Of a stretch of DNA of 64,000 bases, positions 23,684-33,984 are shown one piece after another. Both the position numbers and the translations under genes were made by a program. The notes under the pieces were generated by a model. That model did no database searches. It was not told the DNA's origin and saw nothing but the letters and a program-made list of their open reading frames with translations. Source of the stretch: Mycobacterium sp. Marseille-P9652 (GTDB taxonomy: Bacteria > Actinomycetota > Actinomycetes > Mycobacteriales > Mycobacteriaceae). The DNA is taken from assembly GCF_902652685.1 (NCBI RefSeq), contig NZ_CACRUY010000010.1:1-64000 (forward strand). The letters are read 5' to 3'. Position 1 is the first letter of the stretch. Each line of letters begins with the position of its first letter.

Positions 23684-24958
23684 ATGCGAAACCTCATCGT
23701 TCGCCCCGGGCAAGCGGTGGAGGATGAGTACTGTGTTCGCGTGGCGGTAGCCGACGACGCGGAACTGCGCCGGGTGCGCGCGCTTCATCAGCTGCGCTCG
23801 TACCGGATCGCGTCGGTGATCCGGGTCGGCGTGGTGGGCCTGATGGTGGCCGCCATGATCATCGGTACCCAGCGCTCCGAGTGGGCGCAACAAAGCGTGT
23901 TGATCGTCTCGTACGCCTTCTTCGCGCTCTGCGCTGTGGCGCTGGCGTTTCCGCGTTTGCGGCGGTGGATCGGCATGGGCCGCCTGGGTGCGGTGGGCCG
24001 CGTGGAGCCGCTCGCGTTCACCGTGGTCGACGTCGTCGCCCTGACGGTGCTCCAGCTGTTGTCGACCGGCGGTGTCTACCCGCTACTGATCATGACCTTG
24101 CTGCCCATCCTGTTGGGGCTCGACGTGTCGTCGCGGCGAGCGGCGGTCGTGCTGACCTTCTCCATGGCCGGGTTCGCCCTCGCGGTGCTGACCGACCCGG
24201 TGATCGTGGACTCGATCGGCATGACGGAGTCGGTGTTCTGGTTCGTGCTCTACGCGTTCTTCTGCGCGACGGCGTTCATGGTGGTCCGGATCGAGGAGGG
24301 CCACACCCGCTCGGTGGCGGGCCTCAGCGCGCTGCGGGAAGAGCTTCTCGCGCAGACGATGTCGGCGTCGGACGTGATGCAGCGGCGCATATCGGAGTCG
24401 ATCCACGACGGGCCCCTGCAGGACATTCTTGCGGTGCGCCAGGACCTCGACGAGTTGCACACCGCCCTTCCGCAAGACGAGCGCATCGGCCGAGCCCTCA
24501 CGGGGCTGCAGGCGGCCTCGGACCGCCTGCGGCAGGCCACTTTCGAGCTGCACCCCGCCGTTCTCGATCGGGCGGGGCTGGGCGCGGCGGTGCAGCAGCT
24601 GGCCTCGTACACCGCACAGCGTTCGGGCATCGAGGTCTCCACCGACATCGACTACCCCGTCCGCAATGCGATCGACCCCGTGATGTTCGGGGTGGCGCGC
24701 GAGCTGTTGTCCAACGTCGCAAGGCATTCGCAGGCACGATCCGCGTCGGTGCGGCTGGGCGTCACCGATGGCACCTGCGTCCTGGACGTGGTGGACGACG
24801 GCGTCGGATTCGACGACGAAGCGGTGGCGCGGCGCCTGGGTGAGGGGCACATCGGGCTGGCCTCGCACCGGGCACGCGTGGAGGCCGCGGGCGGGGAGTT
24901 CCTCGTCCTCGAGACGCCGGTGGGTGCGCACGTCTGCGTGGAACTGCCGCTGAAATGA
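23684..24958 (+). CDS. narS: NarS-type sensor histidine kinase
   Basis: 424 residues from ATG 23684 (AAGGGA upstream), matching the roughly 425 residues of Rv0845. Residues about 40-200 hold six hydrophobic segments. The HisKA_3 box is ISESIHDGPLQDILAV with phospho-His241. N-box LLSNVARHSQA, then DDGVGFDD, complete the ATPase. It should phosphorylate the divergent NarL. After this gene the M. tuberculosis order would continue with mmcO, but here about 11.6 kb of other genes intervene. Confidence 0.9.
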   Translation: MRNLIVRPGQAVEDEYCVRVAVADDAELRRVRALHQLRSYRIASVIRVGVVGLMVAAMIIGTQRSEWAQQSVLIVSYAFFALCAVALAFPRLRRWIGMGRLGAVGRVEPLAFTVVDVVALTVLQLLSTGGVYPLLIMTLLPILLGLDVSSRRAAVVLTFSMAGFALAVLTDPVIVDSIGMTESVFWFVLYAFFCATAFMVVRIEEGHTRSVAGLSALREELLAQTMSASDVMQRRISESIHDGPLQDILAVRQDLDELHTALPQDERIGRALTGLQAASDRLRQATFELHPAVLDRAGLGAAVQQLASYTAQRSGIEVSTDIDYPVRNAIDPVMFGVARELLSNVARHSQARSASVRLGVTDGTCVLDVVDDGVGFDDEAVARRLGEGHIGLASHRARVEAAGGEFLVLETPVGAHVCVELPLK

Positions 24959-25031
24959 CCGCCGATCGCCGCGGTGGGAGCAGCTCGGCTGGCCGGTGCA
25001 GGAGTGATTCACCCAGGGCTGATCCCGGCCA

Positions 25032-26648
25032 TTATTGCAGGTCGACCGACTTTCCGGTGGCCGCCGCATACCCGGCACGATAGCCGAATACCATTGCGGG
25101 ACCGAGTGTTCCGCCGGCTCCGCCGTACGCCCGCCCCGTCACACCGCCCATCGCATTGCCGGCGGCGAAGAGCCCCGGTATCGGCTCCCCGCCGACGTGC
25201 AGGACGCGGCCGTCGTGGTCGGTGCGCGGGCCGCCCTTGGTGCCCATCGCCCCGATGCGCACGGGGACCGCGTAGTAGGGCGCGGTGTCGATCGGGCCGA
25301 GCGTCTTGCCGGCCGCCGTGGCCGCGGTGTCGTCCCCCCAGTAGCCGTCGTAGGCGCTGGAGCCGCGCCCGAAGTCGGGGTCGGCGCCGGCGGCGACGTG
25401 GCGGTTCCACTGCTCGACGGTGCGGGTGAGGCCGTCGGGGTCGATGCCGGTCTTCGCGGCGAGTTCGGTCAGTGTCGCGGATTCGCAGAACCAGTCGGGC
25501 ACGGGCTCGCCGGGCGCGACGCCGAGGAAGCCATAGCGTTGCAGGTGGACGGAATCGAACACCATCCAGCCGTCGTCGTTGACGTAGCCGCCCCGCGGGT
25601 CGAGGTAGTGGAACGCGCCGGCCATCGAGTTGTAGTCGCAGGCCTCGTTGACGAATCGGCGGCCCGCCGAGTTGACGATGATGCTCCTGGGCCGGGTGCG
25701 CTCCAGGCGTACACTGCGGCTGCGCGGCTGGCCATCGATCGTGTCGCCCGGGATCTGCACGATCGGCACCCACCAGGCCTCGCCCATGTTGGCCAGGTCG
25801 GCGCCGTGTTCCATCGCCATGCGCAGCCCGTCACCGGTGTTGTTCGGTGGGGACACCGCGCCGTGCATCGGGCCGCGCAGGAAGGCCTGCACCAGGTTGG
25901 GATCCCATTCGAATCCGCCGGTGGCCAGGATGACGCCGTGGCGGGCGCGAACGTCGACGACCCCGTGGCTCAACGCGATTCGCACCCCGACGATTTCGCC
26001 GGCCTCCTCGAGCAGGCGTTCGGCGCGGGCGTTGGTGTGCAGCTCGACCCCCGCGTCCAGCAGTCCCTTGATCAGTCCGGCGATCAACGCGGTACCGGCG
26101 ACGCACACATCGCCGGTGCTCTCGTCGACCGCGGCATGCAGCCGGGCCCGCGTTTCGGCGTCGGTACCGACGTTGGACCAGTCGGCGGGAAAGGATGTGA
26201 TGCGGGTGGCCCAGTCGCCCAGCCGGGCGAGTTCGAAGGGCGCAGGGCTGAGGGAGCGGCCGCCGCCGGGCTGCCCTCCCGGCAGTTCCGGGCGGTAGTC
26301 GGGGAAGCCGGTCGCGATCTCGAAACGCACGCCGCTGTGCGCCTCGACGAAGTCGAGCATCGCCGGCCCGGTGCGCACGAACGTCTCGACCAGGGCGTCG
26401 TCCATCGACCCCAGGGACTGCGCACGCAGGTAGCGCAGCGCATCGTCCGGCGTCAATTCGCCTTCCCGGCAACGGTTGTGGGCCGGGATCCACACGACGC
26501 CACCCGACACCGCGGTGGTGCCGCCCACGGTCGGCGCCTTCTCGCAGACCGCCACGGACGCGCCGGCGGCCGCCGCCGCGAGTGCCGCGGTGAGGCCGGC
26601 TCCGCCGCTGCCGAGCACGACGACATCGACTTCGTGATCCCAAGGCAT
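25032..26648 (-). CDS. KstD-like FAD-dependent dehydrogenase
   Basis: 538 residues. N-terminal FAD motif VVVLGSGGAGLTAALAAA with a downstream acidic residue in VCEKA, then GGTTAVSGG. The C-terminus has the KstD/fumarate-reductase ending GRAYGGAGGTLGPAMVFGY, in which the Tyr and Gly match catalytic residues of 3-ketosteroid delta1-dehydrogenase. It would dehydrogenate a ring ketone or similar carbonyl. It lies 27 bases behind the IclR gene in the same transcript, and faces a second KstD-like gene in the divergent operon. Confidence 0.8.
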   Translation of the reverse strand: MPWDHEVDVVVLGSGGAGLTAALAAAAAGASVAVCEKAPTVGGTTAVSGGVVWIPAHNRCREGELTPDDALRYLRAQSLGSMDDALVETFVRTGPAMLDFVEAHSGVRFEIATGFPDYRPELPGGQPGGGRSLSPAPFELARLGDWATRITSFPADWSNVGTDAETRARLHAAVDESTGDVCVAGTALIAGLIKGLLDAGVELHTNARAERLLEEAGEIVGVRIALSHGVVDVRARHGVILATGGFEWDPNLVQAFLRGPMHGAVSPPNNTGDGLRMAMEHGADLANMGEAWWVPIVQIPGDTIDGQPRSRSVRLERTRPRSIIVNSAGRRFVNEACDYNSMAGAFHYLDPRGGYVNDDGWMVFDSVHLQRYGFLGVAPGEPVPDWFCESATLTELAAKTGIDPDGLTRTVEQWNRHVAAGADPDFGRGSSAYDGYWGDDTAATAAGKTLGPIDTAPYYAVPVRIGAMGTKGGPRTDHDGRVLHVGGEPIPGLFAAGNAMGGVTGRAYGGAGGTLGPAMVFGYRAGYAAATGKSVDLQ

Positions 26649-26675
26649 GGATGAAATCCCTTCAGCTGGGCGGCT

Positions 26676-27341
26676 TTAGTTCAGAAGCTCGGACAGGTGC
26701 CGGGCGGCGTCGATGACCGCGTCCTTGCCGCGCAGCACCACGTCTTCGCGGTGCGAGATGAGGTTGATGCAGGTGGGCGGCGACGGTGCCCGGCGACGGA
26801 CCGCGACGGCCAGGCCATAGGTGTTCGGCTCGATCTCCCCGTAGGTCGTCACCCAGCCGCATTCGCGGGCGCGGGACACCAGATCGCGTTCCCCGGGGCG
26901 CGGGGGCATGCTCGCCAGCAACGCGATTCCGGCCGCGCCGCGGTTCAGGGGATACCGGCTGCCCTCATGGAAAGACAGTTGGTAGGCAACATGACTCGGC
27001 ACGATGACGGCGACCGCCACCTGCTGGTCGCCCTCGGCCATCAGCAGAGACACGGTGGTGCCGAGATCGTCGGCCAGCGCTCGCAGCGTCGGCAGGCTGA
27101 CCTGGCGCACGTTGCGGTCGAACGACGCGCCGAGCACCGCCAGTCCCGCGGCGGGCCGGTAGCGCCCGTCGTCCCCTTTGGCCACCAGCCGGAATTCGGC
27201 GAGGGTCGACAGCAGCCGGTACGCGATGGTGCGATGCACCCCCACCTGATCGGCAAGCTGCTGCGCGGTGAGCCCGCTCGGCGAATCCGCCACCATCTGC
27301 AGCGCGGTCAACCCGCGGGCCAGTGTCTGGGAACCGGTCAC
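26676..27341 (-). CDS. IclR-family transcriptional regulator
   Basis: 221 residues from GTG 27341. The winged helix is LARGLTALQMVADSPSGLTA with QQLADQVGVHRTIAYRLLSTL as helix-turn-helix; the remainder is the IclR effector (GAF-like) domain. IclR proteins often control aromatic-acid pathways. It is divergent from the aromatic-cleavage operon and leads the KstD-like gene. A perfect dyad overlaps a second dyad in the 137-base gap, so it probably controls both directions. Confidence 0.87.
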   Translation of the reverse strand: MTGSQTLARGLTALQMVADSPSGLTAQQLADQVGVHRTIAYRLLSTLAEFRLVAKGDDGRYRPAAGLAVLGASFDRNVRQVSLPTLRALADDLGTTVSLLMAEGDQQVAVAVIVPSHVAYQLSFHEGSRYPLNRGAAGIALLASMPPRPGERDLVSRARECGWVTTYGEIEPNTYGLAVAVRRRAPSPPTCINLISHREDVVLRGKDAVIDAARHLSELLN

Positions 27342-27380
27342 AGCCTTGACAGACCTCCACGTGAGAGCGAAGCTCTATAT

Positions 27381-27412
27381 ATATCGCACGTTAGTGTGCG
27401 ATATTAGCACAC
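27381..27412. promoter_or_regulatory. Overlapping dyads: probable IclR operator
   Basis: ATATCGCAC (27381-27389) and GTGCGATAT (27396-27404) form a perfect 9-bp dyad with 6 bases between. GTGTGC (27394-27399) and GCACAC (27407-27412) form a second dyad sharing an arm. Both lie between the IclR gene and the divergent cleavage operon. Confidence 0.65.
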
Positions 27413-27478
27413 ATGGTAGGCCGAAAACGAGAATAAGATTTCCAGGTCTCCGGTTGCCTACCGGCGTTGAAAGGAATC

Positions 27479-28342
27479 GTGGCGGAGTTCGAGAGCATAT
27501 GGAGCGACCTGCAGGGCGTCGCTTTCGAGCAGGGTTACCTGGACGCCGGCGGCGTGCGCACGCGCTACCTGCGCGCCGGTGAGCCGGGCAAGCCGGTGCT
27601 CGTGCTGCTGCACGGCTCCGGAGGCCACGCCGAGGCCTACGTTCGCAACCTGGCGGCCCACGGGGAGCACTTCTGGACGTGGTCGATTGACATGCTGGGC
27701 CACGGCTACACCGAAAAGCCGGGTCACCCGTTGGAGGTGTCGCACTACGTCGAACATCTGATGGCGGTGCTCGACGCCATCGGCGCCGACCGCGCCTCGG
27801 TCAGCGGGGAATCCCTCGGCGGTTGGGTGGCCGCGCGCGCCGCCGTCGACCATCCCGACGTCGTCGAGAAGCTGGTCCTCAACACCGCCGGCGGCTCCCA
27901 GGCCGACCCCGCCGTGATGCGGCGAATCATCACGCTGTCCATGGCGGCAGCCGAGAACCCGACCTGGGACACCGTCGCGGCGCGCATCAAGTGGCTGATG
28001 GCCGACAAGTCGAAGGGCTACGACGACCTGGTCGCCAGCCGCCAAAGGGTCTATCGCCAACCGGGTTTCGTGGACGCGATGCGCGACATCATGGCGCTGC
28101 AGGATCCCGAAATCCGGGCCCGCAACCTGCTCGGTCCGGCGGAGTACGGGGCGATCACCGCGCCCACGCTGGTGTTGTGGACGAGCGACGACCCGACCGC
28201 CGACGTCACCGAGGGGCGTCGCATCGCGTCGATGATCCCCGGCGCGCGTTTCGAGGTCATGCCCGGCTGCGGACACTGGCCGCAGTACGAGGACGCCAAG
28301 ACCTTCAACCGGTTGCACCTCGACTTCCTGTTGGGGCGGTGA
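27479..28342 (+). CDS. Meta-cleavage (C-C) hydrolase, MhpC/HsaD/BphD family
   Basis: 287 residues from GTG 27479; TTG 27467 is an alternative and the ribosome site AAAGGA does not decide cleanly. Alpha/beta hydrolase motifs: oxyanion loop HGSGG (45-49), nucleophile GESLGG with Ser112, acidic residue in [10 protein letters not shown], and GCGHWPQYE with catalytic His. This family splits the vinylogous diketone made by extradiol ring cleavage. It stands first in an operon with an extradiol dioxygenase two genes on, which supports the assignment. ATG of the next gene overlaps its stop. Confidence 0.85.
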   Translation: MAEFESIWSDLQGVAFEQGYLDAGGVRTRYLRAGEPGKPVLVLLHGSGGHAEAYVRNLAAHGEHFWTWSIDMLGHGYTEKPGHPLEVSHYVEHLMAVLDAIGADRASVSGESLGGWVAARAAVDHPDVVEKLVLNTAGGSQADPAVMRRIITLSMAAAENPTWDTVAARIKWLMADKSKGYDDLVASRQRVYRQPGFVDAMRDIMALQDPEIRARNLLGPAEYGAITAPTLVLWTSDDPTADVTEGRRIASMIPGARFEVMPGCGHWPQYEDAKTFNRLHLDFLLGR

Positions 28343-30057
28343 TGACCGGCACCGGGCAGGACGCCGACGTCGACGTGGTCGTGGTGGGCGCCGGTCCGGT
28401 CGGTCTCACCCTGGCCAATATCCTTGGCCTGCAGGGTGTTCGGACGCTGGTGGTCGAGGAACGCGACACGCTCATCGACTACCCGCGCGGGGTGGGGCTG
28501 GATGACGAGGCATTGCGAACCTTCCAGGCGATCGGGCTCGTCGACCGCGTGCTCCCGCACACGGTGCCCAACCAGATCCTGCGGTTCGTCGACGGGAAGC
28601 GGCGGGTGCTTGCCGAAATGGCGCCTCCCGACGCGTGTTTCGGCTGGCCGAAGCGCAACGGCTTCGTGCAGCCGCTCGTCGACGCCGAGTTGCTGGCGGG
28701 GCTGGACAGGTTCGCGCACGTCGAGGTCAACTGGGGCCGCCCGATGACAGGCTGCCGGGAAAGCGCCGACGCGGTGACCGTCGAGTTCGGCAGCAATGGC
28801 GAAACGGCCGGCGTACGTGCGCGCTACGTCATCGGATGCGACGGGGGCCGCAGCGCGACGCGGCGCGTCATGGGCGTGTCCTTCGACGGCACGACGTCGT
28901 CGACGCGGTGGCTGGTCGTCGACGTCGCCAACGATCCCCTGGGCCACCCGAACAGCGAGGTGGGGGCCGACCCCGAACGCCCGTACGCATCGATATCCAT
29001 CGCCCACGGTATCCGCCGCTTCGAGTTCATGATTCACGCCGACGAGACCGACGAGCAGGCGGAGGACCCGGCGTTTCTCCTGCGCATGCTGGCGCGGTTC
29101 GTCCCTTATCCCGAACGGGTCGAGGTCATCCGGCGCCGCATCTACACCCATCATTCGCGGATCGCCGGCGCCTTCCGGCGCGGCCGCCTCCTGCTCGCCG
29201 GCGACGCCGCGCACCTGATGCCGGTGTGGCAGGGCCAGGGCTACAACAGCGGCATCCGCGATGCGTTCAACCTCGGGTGGAAGCTCGCCGCGGTGGTCAA
29301 GGGCCAAGCGCAGGACGCGTTGCTGGACACCTATGACGTCGAACGCCGCAAGCACGCTCGGGCGATGATCGACCTGTCGACGATGGTGGGCCGCGTCATC
29401 TCGCCCACCAACCGCCGCGTGGCCGGGGCGCGCGACCTGCTCGTGCGGTCGGCGTCGATTGTTCCCACGCTCAAACGGTATGTCCTGGAAATGCGGTTCA
29501 AGCCGATGCCGCGCTACGAGCAGGGCGCTATCGCAAGATTGCCCGTGCACGCCGCCACCGACGGCGCCGACTCGCCCCTCGGCACCCTGTTCATCCAGCC
29601 CCGGGTCGACACCCGCACCCGGCGCGACGTGCTGCTCGACGACGTGCTGGGCGACTGGTTCGCCGTGCTGTGCTGGAACAACGACCCCCGGACCATTCTC
29701 GGCGAGGCGGCGTTCGCCAGCTGGAAGGCGCTGGGCGCCAAATTCTTTGCGGTCCGGCCCTCGACTCAGCTCGACTGGGGCGGGCAGGACGATCCGGACG
29801 TCGTGATCGTCGGCGATCGCGGGGGCGGCCTCAAGTCCTGGTTCGACGTCCACCGGGAGTCGGTGCTGTTCCTGCGCCCCGACCGCTGCATTGCGGGTGC
29901 GTGCATCGCCCAGCGTGCGCCGGAACTGAGCGTCGCCCTCCTCGACGCCCTCACCCTGACGCCGGAAGGGGGTGAATCGCACGGTGACACTGGCCCTGTG
30001 CTGCATGTCGCACAGCCCGCTCCTGAATCTCCCCGGGCCGTCGCGGGACCTGCTTGA
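28342..30057 (+). CDS. FAD-dependent aromatic hydroxylase, MhpA-like
   Basis: 571 residues from ATG 28342. Flavoprotein hydroxylase motifs: [18 protein letters not shown], the DG motif [13 protein letters not shown], and [21 protein letters not shown], whose wording is characteristic of 3-(3-hydroxyphenyl)propionate hydroxylases. The C-terminal ~170 residues are thioredoxin-like. It would add a second ring hydroxyl before cleavage by the next gene product. The two genes overlap (74 bases with the preferred dioxygenase start), indicating tight coupling. The exact phenolic substrate is not known. Confidence 0.85.
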   Translation: MTGTGQDADVDVVVVGAGPVGLTLANILGLQGVRTLVVEERDTLIDYPRGVGLDDEALRTFQAIGLVDRVLPHTVPNQILRFVDGKRRVLAEMAPPDACFGWPKRNGFVQPLVDAELLAGLDRFAHVEVNWGRPMTGCRESADAVTVEFGSNGETAGVRARYVIGCDGGRSATRRVMGVSFDGTTSSTRWLVVDVANDPLGHPNSEVGADPERPYASISIAHGIRRFEFMIHADETDEQAEDPAFLLRMLARFVPYPERVEVIRRRIYTHHSRIAGAFRRGRLLLAGDAAHLMPVWQGQGYNSGIRDAFNLGWKLAAVVKGQAQDALLDTYDVERRKHARAMIDLSTMVGRVISPTNRRVAGARDLLVRSASIVPTLKRYVLEMRFKPMPRYEQGAIARLPVHAATDGADSPLGTLFIQPRVDTRTRRDVLLDDVLGDWFAVLCWNNDPRTILGEAAFASWKALGAKFFAVRPSTQLDWGGQDDPDVVIVGDRGGGLKSWFDVHRESVLFLRPDRCIAGACIAQRAPELSVALLDALTLTPEGGESHGDTGPVLHVAQPAPESPRAVAGPA

Positions 30058-30922
30058 CGACGTAGAAGCCGCGATCGCCGACGCGCGGCGGTTCGTCGAA
30101 GACTACGACCCCGAACTCGTCGTCGCCTTCTCGCCCGACCACTACAACGGCTTCTTCTACAAGGTGATGCCGCCGTTCTGTATCGGCAGGAGCGCCAACG
30201 GCGTTGGGGACTACGGCACCCACACGGGCCCGCTTGACGTCCCGGAGAAGCTCGCGGGCGACTGCGCGAAAGCCGTGCTGAGCGCCGGGGTGGACATCGC
30301 CGTCTCGGCCTGCATGGACGTCGACCACGGCACGGTGCAGCCGCTGGAGAAGCTGTTCGGCGACGCCACCGCACGCCCAGTGATCCCGATCTTCGTCAAC
30401 GCGATCGCCACGCCGCTGGGACCGCTGCACCGTTGCCGGGCCCTCGGGACCGCGGTCGGCGAATACCTCGCCGGGCTGGACCTGCGGGTCCTGGTGCTCG
30501 GCTCCGGCGGCCTCTCACACAGCCCTCCCGTGCCGACGCTGGCGACCGCGCCGCCCCCGGTCTTGGAACGGATCGTGCAGGGCACGCCGATGACGCCCGA
30601 GCAGCGAAACGCCCGGCAGGCGGCGGTGATCGAAGCGGCGCGCAGCTTCGCCGACGGCGAGAGCGGGTTGCAGCCGCTCAACCCCGCCTGGGACCACCGG
30701 TTCCTCGACATCATCGACAACGGACGGCTCGCCGAGCTCGACGGATGGTCGAACTCGTTCATCGTTCACGAGGGCGGCAGCTCCGCGCACGAGATCCGTT
30801 CGTGGGTGGCCGCATTCGCCGCCCTGGAAACCGCCGGTCCGTACCGCACCGTCGTGCGCTACTACAAACCGGCCGCCGAGCTGATCGCCGGGTTCGCCAT
30901 CAGGACGGCGGTGCCGGAATGA
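29984..30922 (+). CDS. mhpB: 2,3-dihydroxyphenylpropionate-type extradiol dioxygenase (MhpB)
   Basis: 312 residues from GTG 29984; GTG 29972 is possible, but 29984 matches where E. coli MhpB begins. The class III extradiol pattern is strong: [41 protein letters not shown] and [13 protein letters not shown] supply the iron-binding and catalytic His residues seen in MhpB. It opens a catechol ring next to the hydroxyls. In most mycobacterial sterol clusters this step is done by HsaC, a different family, so the operon is of the phenylpropionate type. Confidence 0.9.
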   Translation: MTLALCCMSHSPLLNLPGPSRDLLDDVEAAIADARRFVEDYDPELVVAFSPDHYNGFFYKVMPPFCIGRSANGVGDYGTHTGPLDVPEKLAGDCAKAVLSAGVDIAVSACMDVDHGTVQPLEKLFGDATARPVIPIFVNAIATPLGPLHRCRALGTAVGEYLAGLDLRVLVLGSGGLSHSPPVPTLATAPPPVLERIVQGTPMTPEQRNARQAAVIEAARSFADGESGLQPLNPAWDHRFLDIIDNGRLAELDGWSNSFIVHEGGSSAHEIRSWVAAFAALETAGPYRTVVRYYKPAAELIAGFAIRTAVPE

Positions 30923-32646
30923 GCGCGCCCTCGACCGGTTTCGACCACATGGTCGACGTGCTCGTCGTCGGCTCCGGCGGCGGCGGCATGGCGGCGGCGC
31001 TCACCGCACAGGCCGCCGGGCTCGACGTGCTGGTGATCGAGAAGTCCGCGCATTTCGGTGGTTCCACCGCGCTGTCCGGCGGCGGCATCTGGGTGCCCGG
31101 CGCCCCCGCCCAGCGCCGCGAGGGCTACGCGCCCCCGCCGGAAGGAGTGGTCGAGTACCTGAGCCGGATCACCGAGGGCCTGGTGAGCGAGGCGAAGATC
31201 CGGCAGTACGTCGACGCGGCGCCGCGCATGCTGGAGTTTCTCGAAAAGACTTCGCGCTGGCTGGAATTCGTGTGGAAGCCAGGATACGCCGACTACTACC
31301 CGGAACTGCCCGGGGGCTCGGAGCTCGGCAGCACGATCAACGTGCCGCCGATCGACCTGCGCGAGCTCGGCGCCGACGAGCACAGGCTGCTTCAGCCGCT
31401 CGCCCTGGCGCCCAAGGGGATTTGGCTGGGTCCGAAAGAGCTTCGCACCTTCTACCGGATCAGGCAGTCGTGGGCGGGCAAGGGCGTGCTGCTGAAGCTC
31501 GTCGCCCGGATGGTCAGGGCCCGGGTGCTCGGCGAGCGGATGGCCGCGATCGGGCAGTCGCTGGCGGCCCGGCTGAGGCTCGCCATGCGCGAGCGCGGCA
31601 TCCCGCTGTGGCTCGAGTCGCCGATGTCCGACCTGCTGACCGACGCCGACGGGTCGGTGACCGGCGCGCTGGTGCACCAAGACGGCACCACCCGGCGGAT
31701 CGGCGCGCGGCGCGGGGTCATCCTGGCCACCGGCGGCTTCGACCACGACCTCGCGTGGCGCAAGGAGGAACTGCCCGTCCTGGAACACGATTGGAGCTTC
31801 GGCAATCCAGCCGCGATGGGCGACGGCATCCGGGCGGCGCAGAAAATCGGCGCCGCCACGGAGTTGCTCGACGAGGCCTGGTGGTTCCCGGCGATCCAAT
31901 GGCCCGACGGGCGCATGCAGTTCATGCTCAACGAGCGCATGATGCCCGCGCAGTTCGTGGTCAACGGCGACGGCAGGCGGTTCATCAACGAGGCGGCGCC
32001 GTACATGGACTTCGGGCACGCGATGATCGACGGCCAGAAGTCCGGAGTCACGCACATCCCGTGCTGGCTGATCACCGATCACCGGTCGTGGAATCGGTAC
32101 GTCATCGGCGGGCACCTGCCGATACCGAAGGCGCCCGGGGCCCCGGTCCCCACCGGGCGCCGGATCCCACCAACGTGGCTCGAGTCCGGTGTGGTGAAGG
32201 CGGCACGGACCTGGGAGGAAATGGCGGCCAAGATCGGCGTGCCGGCCGGCAACCTCGCCGAAACCGCCGGCCGCTTCAACGAATTGGCTCGCAAGGGCCA
32301 CGACGATGACTTCAACCGCGGCGACAGCGTGTACGACAACTACTACGGCGATCCGACGCTGCCCAATCCGAACCTGCATCCGCTGAGCGGTCCGCCGTAC
32401 TACGCCTTCCGCATCGTGCTCGGCGACCTCGGGACGTCCGGCGGCCTGTGCACCGACGAGCACGCGCGGGTGCTGCGTTCCGACGACACCGTGGTGCCGG
32501 GCCTGTACGCGGTGGGCAATACCTCGGCGCCGGTCATGGGCCGCAGCTATGCCGGCGCCGGGGCGACCATCGGCCCGGCCATGACGTTCGGCTTCGTCGC
32601 CGCGAGACACCTTGCAGCCCAGACCCTTGACTCTCCCAGGAGGTAA
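30919..32646 (+). CDS. KstD-like FAD-dependent dehydrogenase
   Basis: 575 residues, ATG overlapping the dioxygenase stop. FAD motif [34 protein letters not shown]-terminal [19 protein letters not shown] holds the Tyr and Gly of the KstD active site. It is a distant relative of the 25032 product on the other side of the IclR gene. The long middle domain suggests a steroid- or decalin-like ketone, but this is inference. Its presence inside an mhp-type operon is unusual. Confidence 0.82.
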   Translation: MSAPSTGFDHMVDVLVVGSGGGGMAAALTAQAAGLDVLVIEKSAHFGGSTALSGGGIWVPGAPAQRREGYAPPPEGVVEYLSRITEGLVSEAKIRQYVDAAPRMLEFLEKTSRWLEFVWKPGYADYYPELPGGSELGSTINVPPIDLRELGADEHRLLQPLALAPKGIWLGPKELRTFYRIRQSWAGKGVLLKLVARMVRARVLGERMAAIGQSLAARLRLAMRERGIPLWLESPMSDLLTDADGSVTGALVHQDGTTRRIGARRGVILATGGFDHDLAWRKEELPVLEHDWSFGNPAAMGDGIRAAQKIGAATELLDEAWWFPAIQWPDGRMQFMLNERMMPAQFVVNGDGRRFINEAAPYMDFGHAMIDGQKSGVTHIPCWLITDHRSWNRYVIGGHLPIPKAPGAPVPTGRRIPPTWLESGVVKAARTWEEMAAKIGVPAGNLAETAGRFNELARKGHDDDFNRGDSVYDNYYGDPTLPNPNLHPLSGPPYYAFRIVLGDLGTSGGLCTDEHARVLRSDDTVVPGLYAVGNTSAPVMGRSYAGAGATIGPAMTFGFVAARHLAAQTLDSPRR

Positions 32647-32648
32647 CG

Positions 32649-33953
32649 ATGAAGATCTCGCTGTTCTACGAATTCGCGCTCCCCAGGCCGTGGGCGCCCG
32701 ACGACGAGCGAATCATGCTGCAGGAGTGCCTCGACGAGGTCGAGGCCGCGGACAAGGCCGGCTTCTCGACCGTCTGGCTCACCGAGCACCACTTCCTCGA
32801 GGAGTACTGCCACTCCACGGCGCCCGAGATCTTCCTGGCCGCGGCCAGCCAGCGGACCAAGAACATCCGACTCGGGTTCGGCATCATGCACCTGTTGCCG
32901 GCGGTCAATCACCCGGCCCGCGTCGCCGAACGCGTCGCCACCATCGACCTGCTCTCCAACGGCCGAGTCGAGTTCGGCACCGGGGAAGGGTCCTCCGTCG
33001 GTGAACTCGGCGGGTTCGACGTCGACCCCGCCGACAAGCGCGCGCAGTGGGAGGAGTCCCTCGAGGTGGCGATCCGCTGCATGATCGAGGAGCCGTTCAC
33101 GGGTTTCAAAGGCGAGCAAATCCAGATGCCGCCCCGCAACGTGGTCCCCAAGCCGATGCAGAAGCCGCACCCACCGGTCTGGGTCGCCTGCACCCGGCCG
33201 GCCAGCGTGCAGATGGCCGCCCAGAAGGCCATCGGCGCACTGAGTTTCGCCTACACCGGTCCGGGGCCGCTGAGCGAGCGGGTCAACGGCTACTACGAGG
33301 AACTCGAACGGAACGGCGCCCCGATCACGCCGGCGATCAACCCGAACATCCTCGCCATCGGCGGCGACCTGTCGATGATGGTCGCCAAGACCGACGAGCA
33401 GGCGCTGCAACGGCTGGGGCAGGGCGGTGGATTCTTCTCGTTCGGGATCATGCACTACTACCTGACGGGCATGCACATCCCGGGCCGGACCGGGGTGTGG
33501 GAGCGGTACCTCGAGGAGGTCGAGAAGGATCCCACGCTCGCCTATGGCCCCGGGCGCGGCGCCATCGGCTCCCCGGCCACCGTTCGCGAATTTCTGCGCG
33601 GCTACGAGGAGAGCGGGGTCGACGAGATCATCCTGTTGCTCAACCCGCGCAGCCACGAGGGCACCATGGAATCCATCGAGTTGATGGGCAAGGAGGTGCT
33701 GCCCGAGTTCATCGAGCGCGACGCGAAGGCGGTGGCCGACAAGGCCAAGCGGCTGGAGCCCGTGATCGAGAAGATCGAGGCGCGCCGCCCTGCGTCGTCG
33801 GCACCGCAGTTCGATGAGACGTACGCGTTCGGCGGGCTGCCCACCGGGCGGGACAAGTTCACCGCCAGCGAGATTCCGGAGGCCATGGCCGAGATCAACG
33901 AAGGCCGGGTGCAGGCGGCGCAGCGCGCCAAGGAGGAGAGCCGCGGCAAGTGA
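32649..33953 (+). CDS. Luciferase-like monooxygenase (LLM)
   Basis: 434 residues after a strong AGGAGGT ribosome site. Alkanal-monooxygenase features: MKISLFYEFALPRPW, FSTVWLTEHHFLEEYCHS and IRLGFGIMHLLPAVNHPARVAERVA, then GRVEFGTGEG. This EHHF group uses FMNH2 rather than F420 in characterised members. The C-terminal ~60 residues are a charged, helical extension. Possible roles are a Baeyer-Villiger or hydroxylation step within the operon. Confidence 0.82.
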   Translation: MKISLFYEFALPRPWAPDDERIMLQECLDEVEAADKAGFSTVWLTEHHFLEEYCHSTAPEIFLAAASQRTKNIRLGFGIMHLLPAVNHPARVAERVATIDLLSNGRVEFGTGEGSSVGELGGFDVDPADKRAQWEESLEVAIRCMIEEPFTGFKGEQIQMPPRNVVPKPMQKPHPPVWVACTRPASVQMAAQKAIGALSFAYTGPGPLSERVNGYYEELERNGAPITPAINPNILAIGGDLSMMVAKTDEQALQRLGQGGGFFSFGIMHYYLTGMHIPGRTGVWERYLEEVEKDPTLAYGPGRGAIGSPATVREFLRGYEESGVDEIILLLNPRSHEGTMESIELMGKEVLPEFIERDAKAVADKAKRLEPVIEKIEARRPASSAPQFDETYAFGGLPTGRDKFTASEIPEAMAEINEGRVQAAQRAKEESRGK

Positions 33954-33984
33954 CAGCGGAGGACCTCTGAGCCAAGGAAAGGCG

